A stretch of 6,231 bases of DNA from Pseudomonadota bacterium (GTDB taxonomy: Bacteria; Pseudomonadota; Gammaproteobacteria; Burkholderiales; Burkholderiaceae_C): NCBI GenBank assembly GCA_023390985.1, contig JAEWBU010000178.1:1-6231 (forward strand). The letters run 5' to 3'. Positions 1 to 5,524 of this stretch are shown here, one piece after another. A program made the position numbers and the translations under genes. Within the stretch, counting starts at the first letter, position 1. The number at the start of each line of letters is the position of its first letter. Below the pieces are notes generated by a model. That model saw only the letters and a program-made list of their open reading frames with translations. It was not told the origin of the DNA and ran no database searches.

Positions 1-550
1 CCGCGGCCGACAGCGGCGCGAGCCCGCGGCCCAGCGCGAGCGCGAGCAGCACCGCGATGACGCCCAGCAGCAGCGCCGTGGGCGCGACCAGCACCCTGAT
101 GGACTCGTCCGCCAGCACGCTGCGCTCGCTGGCCCGCTGCGCGGCCTGCACGATGCGGTCCTGCAGCACGATGGTGTAGAGGTGCCAGGGCTCGCCGTCG
201 GCGGTGACGCGCGTGAGTCCGCTGCGCGAGAGGAAGGGCAGGTGCACCGCGGCGTCGGAGCTGTGCAGCAGGCGGCCATCCAGGCTCCAGATCGCGGTGA
301 CGAACTCGAACTGGCCGTATTCCTCGAAGGTGCGCGGCAGCTGCTGCGCCAGTCGCGGGGCCCCGGCCTGTTCGAGGCCGCCCTGGTACGTGGCCACCGC
401 GAGCGCCACCTGCTTGAGGTTGTCCTCGAACACTTCGTCCATCTCGTGCGCCAGCACCCACCAGGAGCCGGCGATGAGCAGGGCCGCGCCGACCGCCAGC
501 GCGCCCAGGATCCAGGCCAGCAGCCTGCGGTGGATGGAACCCGGCCTCAA
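1..550 (-). CDS. Two-component sensor histidine kinase, N-terminal part (cut by window edge)
   Basis: This is the first ~183 residues of an inner-membrane sensor kinase; HAMP, dimerisation and ATPase domains would lie beyond position 1. Translation shows a short basic cytoplasmic start, a first membrane helix (about residues 10-33, including WILGALAVGAALLIAG), a periplasmic domain of about 115 residues (35-150) and a second membrane helix (about 153-174), followed by GLAPLSA, which fits the start of a HAMP-like region. This layout matches the QseC/TctE/PmrB group. The start is TTG at 550-548, overlapping the response regulator stop as TTGA; a good Shine-Dalgarno AAGGTGAG lies 6 nt upstream, and no ATG or GTG is in frame in the ~50 nt upstream that I read. 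The only early ATG (residue 37) would delete the first membrane helix. It should phosphorylate the upstream response regulator. The ligand cannot be read from sequence. Confidence 0.92.
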   Translation of the reverse strand, partial: MRPGSIHRRLLAWILGALAVGAALLIAGSWWVLAHEMDEVFEDNLKQVALAVATYQGGLEQAGAPRLAQQLPRTFEEYGQFEFVTAIWSLDGRLLHSSDAAVHLPFLSRSGLTRVTADGEPWHLYTIVLQDRIVQAAQRASERSVLADESIRVLVAPTALLLGVIAVLLALALGRGLAPLSAA

Positions 551-1206
551 GGCGCGCTCACCTTGTAGCCGACGCCGCGCACGTTCCGGATGGCGTCGGC
601 GCCCAGCTTGCGGCGCAGGTGGTGCAGGTGCACCTCGACGGCGTTGCTGCCGACGCTGTCCTGCCAGCCGTACACGGCTTCCTCCAGCTGCTCGCGCGAG
701 AGCACCGCGCCGGGCCGTTGCATCAGTGCCTCGAGAAGCGCGAATTCGCGCCCCGACAGGGCCACCGGTTCGCCGGCGAGGTGGACTTCCTTGCGCACCG
801 GGTCCAGCGTGATGGCGCCGCACGACAGCAGCGGCGCTGCTGCGCCTGCATGGCGCCGCAGCAGCGCGCGCACGCGGGCCACCAGCTCGTCGAGGTCGAA
901 CGGCTTGAGCACGTAGTCGTCGGCGCCGGCGTTCAGGCCGGCGATGCGGTCCGGCACGGCGTCGCGAGCGGTGGCCACCAGCACGGGCAGCGCCTGTCCG
1001 CGCGCGCGCAGCGATCGCAGCAGCGCCATGCCGTCCTTGCCCGGCAGGCCGAGGTCGAGCACGGCGGCGTCGTACACGTCGGTGCGCAACGCGAGCTCGG
1101 CCGCCTGGCCGTCTTCCACCCAGTCGACCGCGAAGCCGGCGTCGGCCAGGCCCTGGCGCACGGCGCGGCCGATCATCGGATCGTCCTCAACCAGCAGCAG
1201 CCGCAC
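547..1206 (-). CDS. OmpR/PhoB-family response regulator (QseB/PmrA/TctD-like)
   Basis: A 219-residue DNA-binding response regulator of normal family length. The receiver domain (about 1-115) has the acidic pair D8/D9, phospho-acceptor D51 in VLDLGLPGKDG, the switch residue T79 and the conserved lysine K101 before P102-F103. An Ala-rich linker (about 116-124) leads to a winged-helix domain (about 125-217) with the typical SGREFALLEAL, AVYGWQDSVGSNAVEVHLHHLRRKLG and NVRGVGYKV segments. The VYGW-x-SNAVEVH-x-LRRKLG pattern is characteristic of the QseB/PmrA branch. The start is GTG at 1206-1204, with AAGGAG 6 nt upstream (1218-1213). The gene overlaps the phosphatase gene before it by 20 nt and the kinase gene after it by 4 nt, so all three are probably translated together. 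The kinase next door is its probable partner; target promoters are unknown, though the linked phosphatase gene is a plausible target (inference). Confidence 0.97.
   Translation of the reverse strand: MRLLLVEDDPMIGRAVRQGLADAGFAVDWVEDGQAAELALRTDVYDAAVLDLGLPGKDGMALLRSLRARGQALPVLVATARDAVPDRIAGLNAGADDYVLKPFDLDELVARVRALLRRHAGAAAPLLSCGAITLDPVRKEVHLAGEPVALSGREFALLEALMQRPGAVLSREQLEEAVYGWQDSVGSNAVEVHLHHLRRKLGADAIRNVRGVGYKVSAP
834..867. repeat. Perfect 11-bp inverted repeat inside the response regulator gene
   Basis: GCGCTGCTGCG (834-844) and its exact reverse complement CGCAGCAGCGC (857-867) flank a 12-nt loop. It falls in the codons for the linker between receiver and DNA-binding domains. In RNA it could form a stable GC stem. 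It may be chance, since CTG/CAG-type triplets are abundant in this GC-rich DNA. Confidence 0.4.
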
Positions 1207-1867
1207 GGCGCGCTCCTTGGGGCAGCAGCAGGGTGCAGGCCCAGGCCCAGGTCCAGCAGGCCCAGGCGGTCCACAGCGTGTGGCTGGCGAAGTGCGCGCC
1301 GCGCACCTGCTGCGCGAGGCCCAGTGCCAGACCCGCGGCCAGCGCGCCGGCGAGCCAGACGTGTGCGCGCCGCGGATCCAGGTCGCGCCAGGCGAACCAC
1401 CCCGCCAGCCAGGCGAAGGCGGCCGAGGCGTGGCCCGCGGGGAAGCAGCGGCCCGGCCCGCCGTCGGCCACGCCCCAGAGCCAGTGCGACACGTGCGTGG
1501 CGCGCCCGCCGAACTCCTGCAGGTCCCACGGGCAGCTGCTCAAACTCTGGTGCTTGAGCACGCTGACCAGCAGCATGCCGCCGACCGCGGTGGCGAGCAG
1601 CCAGGCGATGCGGGCGCGGTTCGGCTCGTGGCGGAGCAGCAGCCTGACGATGAGCCATCCCGCGAGGACGAAAGCCGCGGCGCGGCCTCCCGTGTGCAGG
1701 ACCGTGGAGAACAGCCAGTGCTCGCGCCAGGGGAAGCCGTCCGGGTTGCCGAACCAGCGCGCCACCACCAGATCGAGGCCGCTCGCGTCCCAGCCGATCA
1801 AGAACAGCAGCCCGGCGACGCAGACGATTGCGGGAAGCGCATGGGTGGAGCGGGACGGGAAACGCAT
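1187..1867 (-). CDS. PAP2-family membrane phosphatase
   Basis: A 226-residue polytopic inner-membrane protein of the PAP2 (type 2 phosphatidic acid phosphatase) superfamily. Such enzymes remove phosphate from lipid substrates such as undecaprenyl-pyrophosphate, phosphatidylglycerophosphate or lipid A on the periplasmic side. Visible signature regions are K105 to P113 (C1, followed by WDL), P143-A-G-H146 (C2) and R189-GAHFAS-H196 (C3); H146 and H196 are the expected nucleophile and charge-relay histidines. C1 departs from the textbook KX6RP because cysteine stands in place of arginine. About five to six hydrophobic helices are present (for example 11-26, 63-78, 87-104, 147-160, 168-185, 198-215), the last rich in Trp. 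I chose ATG at 1867, 7 nt after the earP stop; a TTG at 1891 would add 8 residues but is poorly placed relative to any Shine-Dalgarno. Neither start has a strong ribosome site, which fits translational coupling to earP. The substrate is not determinable; the adjacent two-component pair suggests envelope lipid remodelling. Confidence 0.92.
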   Translation of the reverse strand: MRFPSRSTHALPAIVCVAGLLFLIGWDASGLDLVVARWFGNPDGFPWREHWLFSTVLHTGGRAAAFVLAGWLIVRLLLRHEPNRARIAWLLATAVGGMLLVSVLKHQSLSSCPWDLQEFGGRATHVSHWLWGVADGGPGRCFPAGHASAAFAWLAGWFAWRDLDPRRAHVWLAGALAAGLALGLAQQVRGAHFASHTLWTAWACWTWAWACTLLLPQGARRAAAAG

Positions 1868-1874
1868 GGCGGCG

Positions 1875-2921
1875 TCAGACCGTAGCAGCAAAGCTCTTCA
1901 ATTGGCTGACGAGGTCGGGCAGGGCGCGCAGGTCGTCGCGCGCGGCTGTGGCCCAGGCGCGCCACGCCTGCATGTCGAGGCCGGGCAGCGCGACATCGGC
2001 GCCGTTCCAGCCGCGATGGAAATCGCGCAGCGAAACGGGCGCGGCGAGGCGTTCGAGAAAGGCCTCGAGCTTGGGCCAGTGCGCGCCGTCGTCCTGTGGA
2101 TACGGATTCCACACGAGCGGCTTGCCGGCCCACAGCGCGCGCACCACCGAGTCCTCGCCACGCACGAAGTTCAGGTCGCAGGCCCAGAGCAGGTGGTCGT
2201 AGCCGGGCTGCGGGAGCGGCGACAGGAAGTGCAGCGAGAGCCCGCCTGTGTCCAGGCCTTGCGCGAGCAGGCGCTTCACCGCGGCTTCCGCGCGCCCGGG
2301 TGTCACCAGCAGCAGCGTCGGCTCCTTGTCCCCTGCGAGCGACGACAGCAACGGCGGCAAGCCCGGCGGTTCGTAGCAGAACAGGCTCAGCAGTCGCCGG
2401 CCGCGCCATTCGATGCCTTGGGAGCGCAGCCAGTCCGCGCGATCGAAAGCCGCCTGGCGCTCGGACAGGTCGGGCTCGCGGATCAGGCCTCCCGTCGCCG
2501 GGGTGAACCCGGGATAGAAGAACTTCTTGTCCAAGCCGGCGCCCGGCCCGCTCTGCACCGGCGAGGGCAGGCCGTGGCAGCGCTCCACCCAGGATTCCGC
2601 CGAGAGGTATTCGAGGTTGATCCACGCGGGCTGGCGCCCCGTGGCGCGCCGGCGTTGCGCCATCGCCGCGACGAACGAAGGATCCGGATCGCACCCGAAC
2701 GCTTCGACCACCACGTCGCCCGGCTGCGCGTCGCGGGCGCGGTCCCACGGCAGCGCGTCCACGCCCGGATGCCCGTGCGGGGCCATCCACGCCAACGGGC
2801 CGAGGTCGTCGGCGAACAGCCGCACTTCATCGCCGCGGCCGGCCAGGTCGCAGGCGAGGCGCCAGCACACGCCCATGTCGCCGTGGTTGTCGATGACCTT
2901 GCAGAAGATGTCCCAGCGCAT
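1875..2921 (-). CDS. earP: EF-P arginine rhamnosyltransferase EarP
   Basis: A cytoplasmic glycosyltransferase (GT-B fold, formerly DUF2331) that transfers rhamnose from dTDP-rhamnose to the conserved arginine of elongation factor P, needed for EF-P to rescue ribosomes stalled at polyproline. The 348 residues are slightly shorter than the ~375 of pseudomonad EarP. Diagnostic stretches are the N-terminal FCKVIDNHGDMGVCWR, where D11 and D15 match the functional aspartates of characterised EarPs; NLEYLSAESW (102-111); DKKFFYPGF (131-139); and the nucleotide-sugar region NFVRGEDSVVRALWAGKPLVW (251-271), with E256 matching the conserved glutamate. The start is ATG at 2921-2919, 22 bp from the divergent uvrC start, with no Shine-Dalgarno but a TATTAT element just upstream. 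The next gene downstream is the PAP2 phosphatase, so efp, its usual partner, is not adjacent on either side. Confidence 0.97.
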   Translation of the reverse strand: MRWDIFCKVIDNHGDMGVCWRLACDLAGRGDEVRLFADDLGPLAWMAPHGHPGVDALPWDRARDAQPGDVVVEAFGCDPDPSFVAAMAQRRRATGRQPAWINLEYLSAESWVERCHGLPSPVQSGPGAGLDKKFFYPGFTPATGGLIREPDLSERQAAFDRADWLRSQGIEWRGRRLLSLFCYEPPGLPPLLSSLAGDKEPTLLLVTPGRAEAAVKRLLAQGLDTGGLSLHFLSPLPQPGYDHLLWACDLNFVRGEDSVVRALWAGKPLVWNPYPQDDGAHWPKLEAFLERLAAPVSLRDFHRGWNGADVALPGLDMQAWRAWATAARDDLRALPDLVSQLKSFAATV

Positions 2922-2943
2922 GCTGCCGGGATAATACGCACCG
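2922..2943. promoter_or_regulatory. 22-bp divergent earP/uvrC promoter with a shared -10 hexamer
   Basis: The whole gap between two divergent start codons is 22 bp and holds one A/T-rich island, ATAATA at 2931-2936, in GC-rich surroundings. Read on the plus strand it gives GATAAT (2930-2935) or TAATAC (2932-2937), with the uvrC ATG 6-8 nt downstream. Read on the minus strand it gives TATTAT (2936-2931), with the earP ATG after 9 nt. Transcription normally starts about 7 nt after the -10, so both mRNAs would have 0-3 nt leaders. Neither start has a Shine-Dalgarno. I see no good -35 at 16-18 bp on either side; both -35 regions would lie inside the opposite gene. Promoter activity is inferred from position and sequence. 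Confidence 0.6.
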
Positions 2944-5007
2944 ATGTCCGCCGTGCATTCCGAACAACTGCTGGCCGAGGTGGCCGCGCTCCCGCAGCTG
3001 CCCGGCGTGTACCGCTACTTCGACGCCGAGGGCGGCGTGCTCTACGTGGGCAAGGCGCGCAACCTGAAGAAGCGCGTCTCCAGCTACTTCCAGAAGAACC
3101 ACGGCGGCACGCGCATCGGCCACATGATCTCGCGCATCGCGCGCATGGAAACGACCGTGGTGCGGTCCGAGGCCGAGGCGCTGCTGCTCGAGAACAACCT
3201 CATCAAGGCGCTCGACCCGAAGTACAACATCCTGTTCCGGGACGACAAGAGCTACCCGTACCTCAAGATCCACGGCGCGCCCGACAAGATGAACCTGGGC
3301 GACGGCGGCACCGGCGCGCACCAGCATTCGGCCGCCGACTTCCCGCGCGTGGCGTACTACCGCGGATCGGTGGACCGCAAGCACCGCTACTTCGGCCCGT
3401 ACCCCAGCGCGTGGGCGGTGAAGGAGTCCATCCAGCTGCTGCAGAAGGTGTTCCGGCTTCGCACCTGCGAGGACACGGTGTTCGCCAACCGCACGCGGCC
3501 CTGCCTGCTCTACCAGATCAAGCGCTGCTCCGGACCGTGCGTGAACCTGGTGTCGCCGCAGGACTACCGCGAGGACGTGCGCAACGCCGAAGCCTTCCTG
3601 CTCGGCGAGACCCAGGCGGTGCTGGCGCAGCTGGAGTCGCGCATGGTGGCGCACGCCGAGAAGCTGGAATTCGAGCAGGCCGCCGAACTGCGCAACCAGA
3701 TGTCGGCCCTGTCCAAGGTGCTGCACCAGCAGTCGGTGGACACCGGTTCCGACAAGGACGCGGACATCCTGGCGGTGAAGGTGCAGGGCGGCAAGGCCTG
3801 CGTCAACCTGGCGATGGTGCGCGGCGGCCGCCACCTGGGCGACCGGCCCTACTTCCCCTCGCACGTCGAGGACGCCGCCGCGGTGCAGGATTTCGACGAC
3901 GCCCAGGACGCCGCGCCGGCCCAGCCGGTCGAGGTGCAGCTTTTGGAAGCCTTCATCGCGCAGCACTACATCGGCGTGCCCACGCCGCCGACGCTGATCA
4001 CCAGCGTGCCGGTCAGCCGCGCGCTGATCGCGGCGCTGTCCGAGCAGACCGGGGTGAAGATCAGCGCCGTGCACGCGCCGCGCGAGCAGCGCCGCCTCTG
4101 GCTGGAGATGGCCGAGAAGAACGCCGGCCTGCAGCTGGCCCGCCTGCTGGCCGAGGAAGGCTCGCAGCAGGCGCGCACGCGCGCGCTGGCCGAGTCGCTG
4201 CACCTGGAGCCGGACGACCTGGATGCCTTCCGCGTCGAATGCTTCGACATCTCTCACACGGCGGGCGAGGCGACCCAGGCCTCGTGCGTGGTGTTCCACC
4301 ACCACCGCATGCAGAACGGCGAATACCGCCGCTACAACATCGACGGCATCACGCCGGGCGACGACTACGCGGCGATGCGGCAGGTGCTCACGCGCCGCTA
4401 CGCGCGCCTGGCCGAGGCGGGCCGCGACTCGCCGGAGGCCGCGCCGCCGATCGGGCAGCAGGAGCCGGCCGAGCCCGTCGAACAAGCGGCCGAGCCGGCA
4501 CCGGAAGCTGCGGAAGCGCCGGTGAGGAAGCCTTCGACGCGCGGCGGCGGCGCGCCGCGCCTGCCCGACCTGGTGCTGGTGGACGGCGGCCGCGGCCAGG
4601 TGAGCATGGCGCGCGAGGTGTTCGCCGAGCTCGGCCTCGACCTGTCGGTGATCGTCGGCGTCGAGAAGGGCGAGGGCCGCCGCGTCGGCCTGGAGGAGCT
4701 GGTCTTCGCCGACGGCCGCGAGAAGGTGTACCTGGGCAAGGACTCGGCCGCGCTGATGCTGGTGGCCCAGATCCGCGACGAGGCCCACCGCTTCGCCATC
4801 ACCGGCATGCGCGCGCGGCGGGCCAAGGTGCGGGTGGGCGGCAGCAAGCTGGAAGAGATCCCCGGCATCGGCGCCAAGAAGCGGGCGCGGCTGCTGCAGC
4901 GCTTCGGCGGCATCCGGGGCGTGGCCTCGGCCGGGGTGGACGACATCGCGGCGGTCGAAGGCATAGGCCGCGAACTCGCGGAGGAGATCTATCGTGCGCT
5001 TCATTGA
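2944..5007 (+). CDS. uvrC: UvrABC system protein C (excision nuclease subunit)
   Basis: UvrC makes both incisions flanking a DNA lesion in nucleotide excision repair after UvrA2B2 recognition. Domains in order: GIY-YIG nuclease (about 17-95; G21-V-Y23, Y34-V-G36, K37, R44, E83, N95) for the 3' cut; a four-cysteine motif C175-x11-C187-x7-C195-x3-C199; a UVR motif (about 230-262) that contacts UvrB; an RNase H-like nuclease for the 5' cut (D435 in CFDIS, D547 in VDGGRGQ, H615 in RDEAHRFAI); and a C-terminal double helix-hairpin-helix (about 636-685; IPGIG and VEGIG turns). At 687 residues it is longer than E. coli UvrC (610), through a short insert near 112-131 and a Pro/Ala/Glu-rich linker at 493-539. 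ATG at 2944 is the start 22 bp from earP; there is no Shine-Dalgarno. I see no LexA-box-like palindrome at the promoter. It overlaps the next gene by 14 nt. Confidence 0.99.
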   Translation: MSAVHSEQLLAEVAALPQLPGVYRYFDAEGGVLYVGKARNLKKRVSSYFQKNHGGTRIGHMISRIARMETTVVRSEAEALLLENNLIKALDPKYNILFRDDKSYPYLKIHGAPDKMNLGDGGTGAHQHSAADFPRVAYYRGSVDRKHRYFGPYPSAWAVKESIQLLQKVFRLRTCEDTVFANRTRPCLLYQIKRCSGPCVNLVSPQDYREDVRNAEAFLLGETQAVLAQLESRMVAHAEKLEFEQAAELRNQMSALSKVLHQQSVDTGSDKDADILAVKVQGGKACVNLAMVRGGRHLGDRPYFPSHVEDAAAVQDFDDAQDAAPAQPVEVQLLEAFIAQHYIGVPTPPTLITSVPVSRALIAALSEQTGVKISAVHAPREQRRLWLEMAEKNAGLQLARLLAEEGSQQARTRALAESLHLEPDDLDAFRVECFDISHTAGEATQASCVVFHHHRMQNGEYRRYNIDGITPGDDYAAMRQVLTRRYARLAEAGRDSPEAAPPIGQQEPAEPVEQAAEPAPEAAEAPVRKPSTRGGGAPRLPDLVLVDGGRGQVSMAREVFAELGLDLSVIVGVEKGEGRRVGLEELVFADGREKVYLGKDSAALMLVAQIRDEAHRFAITGMRARRAKVRVGGSKLEEIPGIGAKKRARLLQRFGGIRGVASAGVDDIAAVEGIGRELAEEIYRALH
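4980..4986 (+). promoter_or_regulatory. Shine-Dalgarno deciding the GTG start of the lipoprotein gene
   Basis: GGAGGAG lies inside the last uvrC codons, with AGGAG ending 7 nt before the GTG at 4994. This near-perfect site supports the non-ATG start and efficient translation coupled to uvrC. Confidence 0.8.
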
Positions 5008-5479
5008 GAAACTGCTTTGTGGCGCCTGCGCCGTGCTGCTGGGCGGCTGCGCCGTGCTGGAAGGGGATGCGCCTTCGCGTGCCACGGTCGCGGGCACCGG
5101 TGCTCAATCCGCCAGCGTGGCCGGCGCGCGGCCCACGGGTCGCTCGCGCGACTGGTCCGAGTACAAGGTGCGCGCCGCCCAGCGCATCCACCAGACCAGC
5201 GCGGGCGAGACCTTCGCCGGGCCGCTGCCCGACCCGCTGCAATCGATCCCCGTGCTGCAGGTCCACCTGGACCGCGACGGCTCGGTGCGCGACATCACCG
5301 TGCTGCGCACGCCGCGCCAGTCGCCGCAGACCATCGAGATGGCCAAGCGCGCCATCCGCCGCGCGGCGCCGTTCGAACCGGTGGGCCACCTGCCGCGCCC
5401 GTGGCAGTTCAACGAAACCTTCCTCTACAACGACGACTTCAAGTTCCAGCTGCGCACGCTGGTCGAAGCCGCGCCCTGA
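4994..5479 (+). CDS. Small lipoprotein with TonB_C-like domain
   Basis: A 161-residue protein with a lipoprotein signal peptide: basic start (R2, K6), hydrophobic stretch to residue 16 and lipobox L16-G17-G18-C19, predicting cleavage before C19 and lipid attachment. Residue +2 is Ala, not Asp, which by the general sorting rule favours the outer membrane. Residues 20-50 are low-complexity Ala/Ser/Gly/Thr, probably a flexible tether. Residues about 54-145 resemble the C-terminal domain of TonB/TolA-type proteins: an amphipathic helix (YKVRAAQRIHQ), then IPVLQVHLDRDGSVRDITVLR, then a helix and IRRAAPFEPVG. No membrane helix or Pro-rich spacer is present, so it is not a complete energy transducer. 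GTG at 4994 has an excellent Shine-Dalgarno and overlaps the uvrC end by 14 nt, implying coupling. The function is unknown; the domain call rests on pattern recognition. It sits between uvrC and pgsA, which are direct neighbours in E. coli. Confidence 0.85.
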   Translation: MRFIEKLLCGACAVLLGGCAVLEGDAPSRATVAGTGAQSASVAGARPTGRSRDWSEYKVRAAQRIHQTSAGETFAGPLPDPLQSIPVLQVHLDRDGSVRDITVLRTPRQSPQTIEMAKRAIRRAAPFEPVGHLPRPWQFNETFLYNDDFKFQLRTLVEAAP

Positions 5480-5508
5480 GTGGACCCCGCAGGCACCCCT
5501 GGGCGCCA

Positions 5509-5524
5509 TGACAGAATCGCGCCC
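5509..5524 (+). promoter_or_regulatory. Putative extended -10 promoter for leaderless pgsA mRNA
   Basis: TG-A-CAGAAT (5509-5517) reads as an extended -10: a TGn followed by a hexamer matching TATAAT at four of six positions, including the critical second, fifth and sixth. The pgsA ATG begins 8 nt after the hexamer, where transcription should start, and no Shine-Dalgarno precedes it. No good -35 is seen at 16-18 bp, as tolerated by extended -10 promoters. Inferred from sequence only. Confidence 0.5.

Noticed and set aside
425..446. ExxE-type acidic cluster (E36, E39, E42) in the kinase as a PmrB-like iron sensor
   Set aside because: A DEVF/DELF-type acidic segment after the first helix is common in QseC/TctE-type kinases, so it does not show metal sensing by itself.
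182..1557. Several plus-strand open frames over the two-component genes
   Set aside because: They are antisense to a recognisable response regulator and kinase and have shadow-type composition.
1537..1560. TGCTCAA/TTGAGCA inverted repeat inside the PAP2 gene
   Set aside because: Seven bp only, and it encodes the conserved KHQSLSS active-site segment, so the protein explains the sequence.
1868..1891. TTG at 1891 as the PAP2 gene start
   Set aside because: It has only a GAAGAG 2 nt upstream, too close for a Shine-Dalgarno. ATG at 1867 gives a normal basic N-terminus and a 7-nt gap from earP.
2899..2943. LexA (SOS) box or canonical -35 upstream of uvrC
   Set aside because: No CTGT-N8-ACAG palindrome in the gap. 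TTGCAG at 2899-2904 is about 25 bp from the -10, too far for a normal spacer.
2827..5097. Long minus-strand open frame opposite uvrC (756 codons)
   Set aside because: His/Arg/Leu/Ala-rich translation with no recognisable domain, lying fully opposite a clear uvrC; a mirror of codon bias.
5492..5507. GGCACCC-CT-GGGCGCC palindrome as a terminator after the lipoprotein gene
   Set aside because: The stem has a mismatch and a 2-nt loop, and no T-run follows; it is not a convincing intrinsic terminator.
5480..5524. GTG at 5480 as an upstream pgsA start
   Set aside because: It would add 15 residues unlike any PgsA N-terminus and would translate through the putative promoter; ATG at 5525 fits the family.
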